Source: Dipetalonema caudispina
Lineage: Eukaryota; Nematoda; Chromadorea; Rhabditida; Onchocercidae
Reading direction: 5' to 3'
Length of the DNA: 64,000 nucleotides
NCBI GenBank assembly: GCA_013365325.1
Contig: JABVXV010000170.1
Span: forward strand, 1 to 64,000
Made by a program: the position numbers and the translations under genes. The notes under the pieces are model-generated. The model saw only the letters and a program-made list of their open reading frames with translations, had not been told where the DNA came from and did not search any database. Below, piece by piece: positions 51,083-63,755 of the stretch (position 1 is the first letter of the stretch; every line of letters starts with the position of its first letter).

Positions 51083-52739
51083 TTCTGAAAACTGAAGTAA
51101 TTGTGATTAGCTACAGTTGCTAAAAAAAGAAGTTTAGCTCCTTATTATTACGTGTTAAAAGTCGTTATGAAATTATTTAGCATAAGCACTCATTTCTCGA
51201 GATTCTGTCGATATTCGTAACAATTTTTCAAAATAGAATTAATTTCATTTATGATTGTGATACATAACGGCAATTTAAGCTATGACTTTTGACTGATGCA
51301 TTCGTCTTGTTCAATGTATGCACTATCATCGAAACCTCCATTAAATAATCCAATTGTTCCCGATGATCTTGTTGGTAATGTTTGTGATAATATAGTCGAT
51401 TCAAAAAATTATATTAATAGAAAATAAATATCTACTGATACGATTTTCCATGCTATACAAAAAGGATGCATTCCAGCTTGCTCTGCTTTCTCGGATTCAA
51501 ATCATTGCTGTACCACGAGATTGTGTAAGCTCACCAAGCAAACCCTTGTGATTTCACTCAAACTATCGTTTTGTCCATTTTATTGTTGATATTATTGGGA
51601 TAGTTTGATCATCTTATCATTTTTGCTAGGAACTTCCAAAATTGATGGGAATAATTTTATGTAATTTGATGATCAAAATAAGTAATTCAAGGATGCTATA
51701 TCAGGAATACGTCACATCCGAGGATTTTTTCCAACGAAAAAAATGAAAAGGTGGAAAATTAAGGCTTTCATTAGGGATAGAATTATGTAGGAAAAAAGTG
51801 GAGTGATTTATGAAGTATGTGAGTAAATATTAATCACATAAAAATCTCAATTTCAGTATTACTACTATATACTATTCATAGTACTAAGTATCGGATATGG
51901 CCGACTTTGCTTTGTGCATTGATTAATTACATCGGAGTGGTGGACGAATGTGATCGTAGTAGAGCTTAACTTCTTGATTTCACTTATTCTGTTTAGATGA
52001 CATTTGAATATTAGACGTTTCAGACTTTAATTTTTTGATTAACCTTGCTTTTGGATGACTTAGAAAATTTGGGAGTCTCTGAAAAGAGTTAAATGAGTAT
52101 ATTCTTTAGTTGAAATTAGCTCGAGGATTCGAAATAGGATGATTTTTTGTCAAATACATTTAACATCTAATAATTTTTGATAAAGACTATTAGTTGTATT
52201 ATTTCTTACAGTTGTTCTATAGACTTTCTTGTTGTTGTTTTTTTGAAATTTTGACATTTCCCTGGATATGGCTTTCAATCTTGAAGTTAGATTGGGAAGT
52301 AAATAGCATATTAAAATGATAAGTTTTTTCAATAATTACCATATCAGGGAGAAATCATGGAAATCATATGCTAAAAATTCTCCGATGTCATAGATGTAAA
52401 CAGTAACTGATCATGTGATTCATTAGTCAAAAAATTTATACAGGAGACGAAGAAATTTCATTGTATTATATATTGATTGATGAATGGAACGGATAATATT
52501 GTTGACCTCTCTCAGAGGGGAATTAAGATTGGGTAACTTCAAAAGGTCAAATTTTCAGATCATTTTATGGCAAATGAATCTCGAAAAACAACGTCCGTTT
52601 TATACTATTATATTGAAACTATCTCACGATATCCATTTATATTTTAGAATGTTGATACTTAAAATTCAGAATATGTAATGTGTGAATAATATATTCTTTT
52701 CATTATCATGTTTATGTTCATAAGTAATGCATTGCAGGA
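51083..52739. other. Intergenic between the coiled-coil gene and protein phosphatase 5
   Basis: About 1.66 kb with no supportable exon. AATAAA at 51,423-51,428 probably ends the coiled-coil transcript. CATTGCAG ending at 52,737 lies just before the phosphatase ATG at 52,740 and is a likely trans-splice acceptor, giving an extremely short 5' UTR. Confidence 0.5.
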
Positions 52740-55700
52740 ATGACGTCTGAACATGTTGTCTCCACTATCATGGAGAATGTTGATGGAATAACCAATTTAG
52801 CTCAACGAGCTTTGAAAATTAAGGATGAAGCTAATCAATTTTTCCATGGTAATTTGTTTTTTTAAGTTCCATAACCAGAGTTAACTATTTAATCAAACAA
52901 CTATTGTAAGCTTCTATTTTATTAGATTATGTTTAGTTTGGTATATAAGCATTATGTAATAACATCAGAGTTACATCAAGAATTGTTGAACTATGATATT
53001 TTTATTAAACTATATATAAATGAAGGAATGATTACGAGTACTCTTAATGCAACATTCTCCATTTACTTTATTAATCCATTTGATCAATACCATCATTATA
53101 GATCAAGCATACGATGTCGCCATTGAGCTATATACAAAAGCAATTGAACTGGATGATCAGCAAGCCTTATTTTATGGCAATCGGAGTATGGCTTACTTGA
53201 AAAAAGAATTATATGGCAGTGCGCTAGAGGATGCAAATATGGCCTTGAAACTAGATCCTGGTTATTCGAAGGGTTATTATAGGCGTGCGACAGCCTATAT
53301 GGCTTTAGGAAAATTAAAACTTGCTTTGAAGGATTATGATACGGTATTTTCCCATCGTTCAAAATTTTGTTTTTATTTCGTATCATGGTAGTAATAGTAA
53401 AGAGTGTTACCATAAAGTCTAAATGATTTGGAATGAAAGATTTGTAGGTTCGATTAAAATGAACGTTTGTTTCTTTAGTTTTATTCAGTACCTTACCCCA
53501 TATATATGGACATGAAGAAGACTACGAAATGAGATATGACTGATTAAATTTTTCATTAAGTTTATGGATAATGGAAATCTTTCATATGGTTGGGAAATAA
53601 ACCGAAACAAGACAAACATTGCTTACTAGAAAAATCATTATGAAGAAAGTGAAACTCATATTCTTTTTGTAATTTGTATACACTAGATATGGTCTTATGT
53701 TTTTCGATAAAAATTAGTAATTTATACACTAGAGATGTCTTTCTTCATTAAATGTGATGACTGAATAGATTCAAGGTACAGATTAGAAAATGGAAAAAAC
53801 TGGATACTGATCATCTTACTTCATCTCACTCTTCTCCGATACTTTTCTTATTTATCCTTGTTTTCATCTTATTTTGATCGGTATTAAGAGTAATGTAAAT
53901 GGTAGTGAAATTTTTTATAATGGAAAAGTATCAGGTATCGATAGCAAAGATTAATGTTAGTCCCATTTGAATTCATAATAAAATAGAAAGAATTTTGTTT
54001 CATTACTAGTGATCATTACAGGTACGTAAAGCATTACCAAATAATGTTGATGCTAAACGAAAATATGATGAGTGCCAAAAATTGATGCGAAAGATAGCAT
54101 TTGAAAAAGCAATATCAGTGGATCATGACAAACGCAGCATCGCGGAATCTATAAATGTTGATGCGATTGGTTATTTGTTTTCTTTTCTCTTTTTTCCTCT
54201 ACTTACAACAATTTTTAGAAATTAAGAAATTAACATAACAGCGGCAAGTTAAATACTGTTATGGAATAGTTAAAGCATAATAGTCTTAGATAATTTAAAC
54301 GGTTTCAAAAATTTTTGAATACAGTAGAGAAATGTGGATTTTTTAATTTTCTTTTCAGAAGTGGAAGCAGCATATGATGGGCCTGTTCTTGAGAATGATA
54401 TCACGTTAGAATTTATGAAACAACTGATTGAAACGTTTAAAGCAGAAAAGAGATTGCACAGAAAATACGCTTATAAGGTTTCGTTTTGTTGAACGGATGT
54501 TTATTGTATTAATTTCGATTTTTACACTTTTCATTTTATGGAGTGGTTTGACTTTCATTTTTGCAATTTTCCACAGTTAAATAATGATGCTCATGGAAAT
54601 GACTATCTCAGGCTTTATTCAGAATATTTGGCCATATTACTGAGAGTTTTATCAGTAGTTTTCCTTAGATTAATTCAGGATTCATAAACTTACGCCATTA
54701 CAACCTGCCCGATACAGCCTCGTTATATCAGTTGCAGATTTATTCCTTTAGATTCTGTCGAAGACATGTGGACTTGCTTCATTCCTCTCAAAATTTACAT
54801 TCTTTTCTCTTTAAGTTGTATTCGAGATATTTTTTTTCGTTTTTTCGCTTCATATCAATTAACAGGTTTCGATATTTCACCTTTTATTTTTTTTTTAAAG
54901 ATACTTTTGGCGATTAGGCGAATGTTTGGTGAATTACCGACACTTGTAGAAATCACAGTACCACCGGGGAAGAAATTTACAATTTGTGGTGACATTCATG
55001 GACAGTTCTATGATCTATGCAATATATTTGATTTAAATGGATTGCCTTCAGAAACGAATCCATACGTAGGTTTTACCTTTGTATTGAACTAATTTTTTGG
55101 TTATTAAAAAACCGAAAGTCGCTCATATAATTTTTTTTTAGCTTTTTAATGGTGATTTTGTTGATCGCGGCTCATTCTCAGTTGAAACAATATTTACGTT
55201 ATTCGGATTTAAACTTTTATATCCGGAGCACTTTTTCATGTCACGAGGTATGCTATTTTTTGTTCTTCACTTCAAGTTAAAAACTATTGATATCAGAGAA
55301 AAAATCGATCATTTTCTTTTTTATGTTAAGGAAATTTGATTAAAGTACAGTTAATGTATTGTTTTAATTGAAGTGAATGGATCCAAGAAGGAGAGCGAAA
55401 ACCAAAAAACTTTTACTTCTTTTTTGCGCTTTGTATTAAAGATGTAACTTTTGTAGGTAATCACGAAAGTGACGTAATGAACAAAATGTATGGTTTTGAA
55501 GGTGAAGTGAAGAGCAAATATACAACTCAAATGGCAGATTTCTTTACGGAGATCTTTGATTACTTACCTCTTTGTCACTTAATCAATAACAAAATATTTG
55601 TAAGTGATTTCCAATCAGATTTACTTCAGGAATTGGCTTTGAATTCTTTTCACCAAAACGTTAGCTTTTACCATCAATGTAAAACGTTGGAACCATTTTT

Positions 55701-57554
55701 TAATGTAGTCTAATAATGCTCTCTTTTCTTCATTTATATGTAATAAATACTGTTTGCTTCATCTTAGCTAATTCCAAAATAAGCACTTGGTAAAAAGAAT
55801 TTCAACAATAATTAATCAGTTTTAGTATTTTCAAAATAAGGGGAAGAACTATTTTGACTATTTTGCTTAATCATACAAAGCTATCGTTTACTTATATACA
55901 AAGAAATGATGTACTGTAGTTGCTTTAAATTGTTTTTGGTCTCATTTTCACAGATATTATTTATTTTTACGAATTAATGTTTAAATCAAATTGAGGTTTG
56001 CCATGGAGGCTTATTCAAGGATGACGACGTCACCATGAATGATATAAAAAAGACAAACCGGGTTCGTCAACCACCGGATGACGGTTGGTTTTCCATCAAT
56101 TTTTGAAACAACATTTTTTATATCATTATATTATTTGTCGTCCAACTAATATGTCTCCTTGGTTCTGTGAAAATGACGCAATCTGATGTATAACCGGAGT
56201 GTATACTAGTAATGCTATAAGAGCTCTGCTCAGAAGATTGTTTTTTCTACATAGAAAATAAATTTGAAGTTGACTGTCAATTTAGGAGTTGGATGAATGA
56301 TTATTTCAGGTATAATGTGTGATTTGTTATGGTCTGATCCACAAGATATGGACGGTAGGTCAGCATCGAAACGTGGAGTTGGTTGCCAGTTTGGTCCTGA
56401 TGTGACACATAAGTTTTGTGAGGCAAATGGTCTCGACTATGTTGTAAGGTATCATTTTTCCAGTATTTTGATGTTGATTTTTTGGCTATCTGTGATATAT
56501 TTGTGTGTGAAGATAACTGGTCAAAGTTTTGAAACATTTCGTGTATCTTTATCACTGCATTTTTCACTACTCTATAACCTTTCCCGCATTTTTTCTAATT
56601 TTCCTAGACTTCATTTTTTTTATAGAAGTCATGAAGTGAAACCGGAAGGATATGAAGTTCATCACGACGGTAAATGTATCACCGTATTCAGTGCACCAAA
56701 TTATTGGTATCTTTTTGGTTTACTTTGATAATTTGCATGGAATCTAGTATTTTTATTCAAACTTTTTTAAATCAATTTTGAAGTAAATACTAACTTTTCT
56801 ATCATAGTTTTTTCAGTGACACGATGGGAAATAAAGGAGCATTTATAACAATAAAAGGTGATAATTTAAAACCGCGCTTCACTTCCTTCACTGCAGTAGA
56901 TCATCCTTCGGTAAGTAATTATAGTTTTCAGCTGTTTTGAATTGATTGTTCGAGAAAAACTATTACATAATATGGGTGATTGACCAAGCAAAAAACATGT
57001 TACTGTAGTCATTGTTCCTTGAGGAGAAAAGTTTTGTAGGCTTCATAAATCTGAGTCGCTTTTGAACCAGCTATACCTGTCAAGTTAGTCAGTACGGCAA
57101 TCTTAAAGCAGATTCATCAAATAGCAAATCTATAGTTCAGTTGTCCGCAATATTTTTAACTCTTTGTTCATTTCCTTTGAGATTATGGCTTGCAAATCTT
57201 ATCGTTTTATGTCCATTTTAAAGCACTTATTCATCTGCCATTTTTTCCAACCGAAATTTTACCATCAAGAAATTTCACATGTGATATCACCCCGCTTTCC
57301 ATTTTTGAAGTCATTCGATAAATCAAAACTGTATATCGCACTAAGATGTGATAGTTGAATCTTAACATCCAGTAACCTGTTTTCCATGGTTTAAGCAAAA
57401 TGTTTTGCATTTTGAGAATCAAAATGACTTTCGCTTCATTTTATAAAATTTTAAAACGATAAATCTAACCAATCACGAGATGATCTAACTGTAAATGAAT
57501 TATTTTCAGGTAAGGCCGATGGCATATGCAAGCAGTTTATTTGGTTTTTCATAG
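52740..57554 (+). CDS. pph-5: Serine/threonine protein phosphatase 5 (TPR plus PPP catalytic domain)
   Basis: Hsp90-associated phosphatase acting on kinases and receptors; in C. elegans PPH-5 is an effector in sex determination and growth signalling. Thirteen exons (52740-52848, 53102-53343, 54022-54169, 54359-54477, 54901-55065, 55142-55247, 55457-55599, 55996-56083, 56310-56448, 56626-56706, 56817-56910, 57510-57554, counted with phase continuity) give about 492 residues, near the usual 499; twelve segments are listed because each was verified. TPR repeats fill about 28-135 ([40 protein letters not shown]). The metal and catalytic motifs are intact: GDIHG (236-240), GDFVDRG (265-271), RGNHE (296-300), CHGG (346-349) and [18 protein letters not shown] is typical of PP5. 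The autoinhibitory C-terminal helix is short, ending [14 protein letters not shown] is at 57,650. Confidence 0.94.
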
Positions 57555-58883
57555 CATTTGACTTAATGATTTGCTCATGATTGTTTGTTTATGAGTATTT
57601 GACGTCACACATACAAATGCTGAAATATTCAGGGGTTGAAAATGCAAAGAATAAATATTTTAAGTCATTTTGGTTTCATCACGTTATCATGCAATCAATG
57701 TGTTATAAGCAACAGAAATTTCATTTCACATTTGTATCAATCGCAGTAGTATTTTTTACTCGTGAAGTTTTAAAATACTTCAAAATTGTCCGTAATTTAT
57801 GACCGAAGTAGTTACCATGCAATAATGATGAAAGTTAAAAATATCGATGCATTTTCAGATTCACTTTAAAACGAGATGACTCTTCCTACTGTTGCTATTG
57901 CAATTATTGCCATTATCAGTAATACTTCCGGTCGTAAATTACGGTAAATTATAAGTATTCGAGAATCTTATAGTTTATTTTGTTCGCTAAATGCATACTA
58001 CTAAGGCTTAATTTAGATGTAAAAAGATTAATGAAATTAGGAATATATGAAAGATTGTTATCATTAGGTATTTCCGTTCAATTCTCAGTAATGTACTTCC
58101 CATCATGAATTATATCAGATCTACGTGATTAATATATCAGAGGCTTAACCCAACGACTTTGTCGTTTCATTTGTTTAGTATGAATCGGAAGGATAAGAGA
58201 CATGGGTAGAAATGTTTGTATTTGTCTCTGAAATGATATTCTTGGGATAGTAGAATGATTAGTGTTAATGTTTGAAACTGAGTGATTCTGGTTAAGATTA
58301 ATAATGAGTTATGATCATCCTGTCAGGAGAAATATTTTCGAAGTTTTTTTGCAATTCGAAATCATTTATTGGAAATTCCACGGTGAAATTCACTGCAGAG
58401 TTAATGAGAATTCAACCTGCAATGGATGAAATGATGTAGCATATGTGCCACGTTGTGGTGAGTACACAGACGTAGAAGTATTGCTGTCGAATTTATCATA
58501 TTCTAAATTTTACGGTTTGGTGCAGCTGAAAGAAGTATCTTCACGGATGGTAAGTTATAATCGAACCGACCGGTTACGTTGTTCTATTTAATGGTTATGT
58601 TATCGAAATGATGGAAATGAATAGTATCGTAGTCATACATACATATCGTTTGTTATATCTCTTCTCGGTAAAGTTATTCAGCGGTATAAACAGTGTTGAA
58701 AGCATTCAATAAAATGTTAAAAACGATATTTGTGATGTCACTTTACATAATTGAATTTAAATTTTAATACAGAAATTAAAATGAAACATGATGTGTATTT
58801 TAAACTTCTCATCAAAAACGCTAAATTCTTCATAAACGAACCGGGAAAAATATCGGATTCTGTTTCATTCTGGACAGTTTCGT
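57555..58883. other. Intergenic between protein phosphatase 5 and the ACTMAP homologue
   Basis: No supportable exon. AATAAA at 57,650-57,655, about 95 bases after the stop, is a likely phosphatase polyadenylation signal. Pieces with splice-like borders (58,526-58,549 between GTGCAG and GTAAGT, and ATGTGCCACGTTGTG before GTGAGT at 58,443) could be non-coding or alternative 5' exons of the next gene, but do not join it in frame to an ATG. CTGGACAG at 58,870-58,877 is a possible trans-splice acceptor. Confidence 0.45.
57650..57655 (+). terminator. Polyadenylation signal, protein phosphatase 5 gene
   Basis: AATAAA about 95 bases after the TAG stop codon. Confidence 0.5.
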
Positions 58884-60701
58884 ATGTTTAAGGTTACTAT
58901 ACTACCAAATTTGTCACCATTAGCACGACGACGGATTCTCTCGGTATTGAATGATTGTCCCGAAAATGTGGAAAATCGAGGAGCGGTTGCATTTGTTAGA
59001 AATGTGGAACCAATACTGCAGAATGGACCTCAGTAAGCTTCATTTTGTTGTTTTCTTTTTTATCGTAAAATTAAACGAATCATTGAACACGAAGGCTCTA
59101 CATACTAAGCATTATTCTTAAATAAGTCTAAGAAGATGAAAATGTTTAAGGGAAAAAGTTAGGTCATCTTGTTTTATCCATATGTTCAGATTTTTCATGT
59201 ATTAAATCTCATCCAAATCAAAAATCAGGGGAAACCTCCTTGGCTTGCTTGAAATATCCTATCCTATCTTAAGTTTGCCTGTTTTTTATCAACCCTATAT
59301 ATTGGTAGTTTTTCGGGTTATTTTCTTAGATTTCTCAAAATTTTCCAATTTATAATTTCGCATAATATGTAAAAGAATTATATCCAGTAAAAGTTTATCT
59401 GACTGGCAAGGTGGACACTTAAATCAGTTTTGTACAGATCAATTAATCATCTTAAACTAGTATCTTTCGAGCATCTAATGAGAGTAATTTGCTTTTTTTT
59501 GAAGCAAAGCTATGAAATAGTGGAAAATAGTGAGTTAAAATTTCATAAACGAAACTAAAATTTAGATGTGGTCTTGTTGCTGTACAAATGGTTGCCCAGG
59601 CATACGGTCTTCCGATCCGAAATGTGGATGAAATCTTCCAATATGCTAAACAAAAAGGATACACAAATCACGGTGAAATGTTTTCCGGTATGCTTAGTAT
59701 ACTCATTTTTGTATATATTTGCCATATTATTCAAACTTGTTTATTGATAACATTGTAATCTGCGGAATATTTCTTTTGGATAAATAGCGCTTCTAATATT
59801 TCAAAAGTATGAGCAATTTCCAGTCAAAAATTGTCAAGTTTACATGAGTAATATTGGAAATTATTTATCAAATCTTGTCACTTTCAAAGATTTCAACTGT
59901 CTTGTTTATTCCCTCATCAACTATTATTACAGTCCTGTCATTTTTTCAATCAGTGCAAAGTAAAATAAATTTCAAATCTTGGCAAATGTACCGTTTTGCA
60001 TTTATTCTAGCTGATTGGTTAGCCGATGTTGTGATATCGTTGTGGCCAATGTTAGATGTAGTAGTGGAGAATATTCCGTCTACAGCTCAAATGGAACAAT
60101 TAGTTCAAGAAAATGCATTACTATTAATACCGTATGATTGTGACAAGAATCATCAGCCAAGCAATCGTGGTGGACGTAGTGCTCACTGGTGTCTTGTTGT
60201 TAGTTTTAAAATTAAAAAAAAGTTGATTCAAATAAAGGAGAAAAATGAAATAAAATATGGGTAATATATCGAACATGAAGAAATAAGAAAGCAAGTTTCC
60301 AGAACATATGCGAATAAGAATGAAGATATTTCGCTTTTTAGGATGAAAAAATGGAAGCTTTTCTTAGACATTAACAATTTTATTTTCTTATCCTATATTT
60401 CAATTTCTTTCTTCAGATAGGATTTCTTTGTCCTGTAAAAGAATTGGAAACGGTAACATGGAATACAGCAATTGCTCATACTTGTTCCAATGCTACACAT
60501 GTATTTTGTGTTCATGGCAAAAGTCGGCATTTAGCTGTATGGAATTATTCACAACTTGTTGCTAGTAATTTTAATCTACATGAAGCATCAACGAAAATGA
60601 TCGATTATGTGATACCGTCAAGTGACCTTTCAACACTTCGAAATCATTGTGTCGTTATTCGTTATCACCATGATATTGCTGCTTTTAGTGCTATTTCCTA
60701 G
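58884..60701 (+). CDS. Actin maturation protease homologue (ACTMAP / C19orf54 family)
   Basis: Cysteine protease that in mammals removes the N-terminal acetylated residue of actin to give the mature form. Four exons (58884-59032, 59566-59687, 60011-60198, 60417-60701) join in phase to about 247 residues. The start MFKVTILPNLSPLARRRILS is the first ATG in the open first exon. The nucleophile box GPQCGLVAVQMVAQAYG puts Cys at residue 51 on a helix, as in C39-like peptidases. The catalytic His is in GGRSAHWCLV (about residue 149), and the later HGKSRHLAVWNY and ASNFNLHEAS segments are also family features. It lacks the Pro-rich N-terminal extension of vertebrate members. Nematode actins begin Met-Cys-Asp, so a substrate exists. 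Family membership is from recalled motifs, not a search. AATAAA is at 60,886. Confidence 0.82.
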
Positions 60702-60885
60702 TTTTCTTATCTTCATGAGCCAGTACTTTGAAGTTGTTGTTACTTCATTCAGTTTTATTTTATCAACATTATGAAAATTAATGGTGATACAGTCTTATCA
60801 AATTATTAGTAAGATAGAAATGAATTCCCAATACTTCTATTTTCTAAACTTAGTAAATTAGTTAAATAATATTGCTAATTGAAGA

Positions 60886-60891
60886 AATAAA
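60886..60891 (+). terminator. Polyadenylation signal, ACTMAP homologue
   Basis: AATAAA about 185 bases after the TAG stop codon. Confidence 0.5.
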
Positions 60892-62928
60892 AATATTTGG
60901 GAAAAAAAATGAAACTTCATCAATGGAATGAAAATGAAATTTAGTTATTATAAAAATAAAAATTAGCTATTATGATGAATGACATTATTGGAACTAATGT
61001 CAGAGCTGATTAGTTGAAAAGTTACCTATTTACTGTTCATATTTCCTGCTACTCGGTTATGATTCCTGCAAAGCAAGAAACATTTACTGCACATCTTCAA
61101 ATGATCAAGCTAATTTTAAACTGTAACAGAAGTTCGATTATTTGTGTTGTAAACGAATTAATTGTATTGCAACTGCTGAAATTATGCCTTATAATAATCA
61201 ATAAATTACTGATTATTTTTTACTTGCAAATGATTAATACAGCTCATTTTTGATAATTAGGATGAGAGTGATAATAAATGAATAACCAGAATGTAGTTTA
61301 ACCGGAGAAAAAGATCATCAATTGAATGCAAAAATAGATAAATAATGATCATCAATTTTTAGGATAGGCCTCTTGAAAGTATCGCTTACCTATTGAATTA
61401 TGAATGGAAAGATGATGATCTAATTGTTTGGAACTTTTCAAAATAAGAAATGTGCTTAAATTCCGGAAAAGTGATAAAGTGGTTATCATCTAGCATTTCG
61501 AGTTTGTTGAAGACAGAATGATTGCAATTAGTGCAATTGTTCTATCAATAATGATAACAACAAGTGGTATGGGAAAGAAAGATACTAGGAATAGTTATCC
61601 AACTTATTTAAACTCTATTAATTAGAAGGAACTAATAATGATCATTGAATTTACAATGAAAAATATTTTAAGGGATGCAATGACTTATATTCTCATTGTG
61701 TGATTTAATTCTTTATATCGTGTTGGAAAATAACTTGTAAATTTTTGGAAATTTTTGAAAATGTTACAGTGGAATCTTTCTGTTGATTGTTCGAAACTTT
61801 TTGAGTGAAATTTAATAAAACTTGCAAAATCTTGGGAAAAAAAAATAATCAATACCATCTAGTTTTTCTATCCTCTATTCACAATGATGATGATATTCTT
61901 GAAGATACAAATAAATATATGTTTAACTTTAATTATCAGTTATTATTATTTTCATTAACACTACTACTACGGAAGAGTAATTTATTAAATTTTATGAATT
62001 TTTCGAATTTCACGTTTATTCATTTTTCAAAATTTTCGTTCGCTATTTATTTTTTTTTTGCAAAAAATGTAAATAACTTTAGCATAAGGTGAAATTTTAT
62101 ACATTTATATCAATTTTGTAAGGGAGAATGAAATGTATAGTTTAGATTGATAGTTGAAAAGAGGGAGTGATTTGTAAGTAATAGATATAATATTATTGTT
62201 GTTGGATCTTTAATTATTTAATTAATGATAAATTTTGTTTATTCTTCTACTATATGCTAGTAACACATTTTTAGCTTTTTCATTATTATTATTCAAATTT
62301 CGTCAGGAAATGAGTGTAAAAAGTAATGTATAATTTAAATGTGTTTGTGATAAGTTTGCTTATAATTTTTATTCAATTTAATGAATTAATTGATTAATTC
62401 AATCTATGCATCATTTTCATTTCCATACTTTGCTTTATGAGTATGATTCAGCCAAATTCTCCGGATTCCCATTAATTACATGGATAATCTATAAAATGAA
62501 AAGAAGAGGAAGTAAACTTATTTGCCAAATTTGAGAAGATAAGAAAGTCTGAAGGCAAAAATTATTGCATTGTCAAAACAGTAATAACCTTTTACTGAAT
62601 ATTTCAATGTTCATAAATTTCTATACATTATTAAATTTTTTCATTCATGAAATTTTGTCCCATCTTTATGAGTTATTTGAAATGTGTCATTTTACAAACA
62701 AATGAAAATGAAACGAACAGTTCGTTAAATTGGAGGCTTAGAATTTCGATTAAAAATTTTATTCAGTACAATAATAAAAGTTATTTGCAAAAAGTAAACA
62801 AAAAATTCTGCAACTAATACTGTTACTGTGAGGAAAGAAGAAAGGATTGAAATAGTAAAAGGTAGGACAAAAAAAAATGGGAATTACATGAAAGCCAAAA
62901 GTTAAGTGTATAGAGAGAATTATATATT
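60892..62928. other. Convergent intergenic region
   Basis: About 2 kb of AT-rich DNA between the 3' ends of the plus-strand ACTMAP homologue and the minus-strand gene at the right edge. Frames at 61,014-61,253 and 61,805-62,092 are Leu/Ile/Asn/Phe-rich, domainless and AT-driven; I see no gene. Confidence 0.55.
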
Positions 62929-63755
62929 TTAATGATAGCTTACAGTTTCTCCGGTATTAGTTGAACTTGATGATTTATTTGATAATGGTAACTGTTCATC
63001 AAGTGGATGATGAATATCTAAATGTTGTTGTTCTTGCTGTCGATTTCTGTCATTATGTTCCGTCATTTTCCTGCATAACAATCGTATTGGTCTTAATTTA
63101 AACTTTAATAATTGGACTATTTTGAAAATTTATAAGTCTAACTTTTCTTTATTGCAAGAAAATTGCGAATGAATATTTTGTTCGGTATCAAGCCTTTTTG
63201 TAATTTCTTCAATCCATGAAAAGCCTATATTTTCCACGAATGAAGCCTGTATATGATAATATTTATTAATTGAGATTTTTCAATCAATGCATTAAATTTT
63301 TTTCTAAACATAATGGCCTGAAAATTTCGCACGATATTAGCTATAATCAACATTTTGACTTAATTTAAATTATTTTCCAATTGAGAAACGAAAAAATTCT
63401 TTTCCTAGCTTGTTTTACCACTATCATTTCTGCACTACAATAGATTTGCTTGAGACGAATCTCTCGAGAGTTCGTTTATGAGTATATCTGAGGAGGAACA
63501 CGATACAGTACCTCTCAGAGTAAATAAGTCTTGTTTCCGTATAATGCATACCAAAATCACTAACTTCTTTATCATGATTCTGCTTTATTGGCATCTCTTG
63601 CTTCTGATCACTTTCTCGAGCATTACTGTATTGCTTCTCCATAATTCTACCAGTTTGATGAACAGCATCTTCAGTATTATCGGCAAAGCTTTGAAATTGT
63701 CGTCTTGTTTTTGAAATCATCATAGTAGGAGATTTCGGTGTACAAAATGACTTCT
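62929..63755 (-). CDS. Last two exons of an unidentified protein (5' end beyond the window)
   Basis: On the minus strand, exon 63,512-63,755 follows a clean acceptor (ATTAAACAG) and ends at GAGAG/GTACTG; exon 62,929-63,070 follows TTATGCAG and ends in TAA. They join in phase across AG/G. The readable C-terminus is about 127 residues: a Ser/Thr/Pro patch (CTPKSPTMMISKTRRQFQSF) that could be a phosphorylation site cluster, a polar Gln/Glu/Lys-rich middle, then QQEQQ, acidic and Ser-rich residues to GETVSYH. It lacks any hydrophobic segment, so it looks like a disordered tail. I do not recognise the protein. The upstream intron occupies the rest of the window to 64,000; no further exon is visible there. 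Confidence 0.5.

Noticed and set aside
51490..51560. Possible tRNA B-box-like sequence GGATTCAAATC
   Set aside because: It does not match the GGTTCGANTCC pattern and no A-box or acceptor stem pairs with it. No tRNA, rRNA or spliced-leader RNA gene was found in the window.
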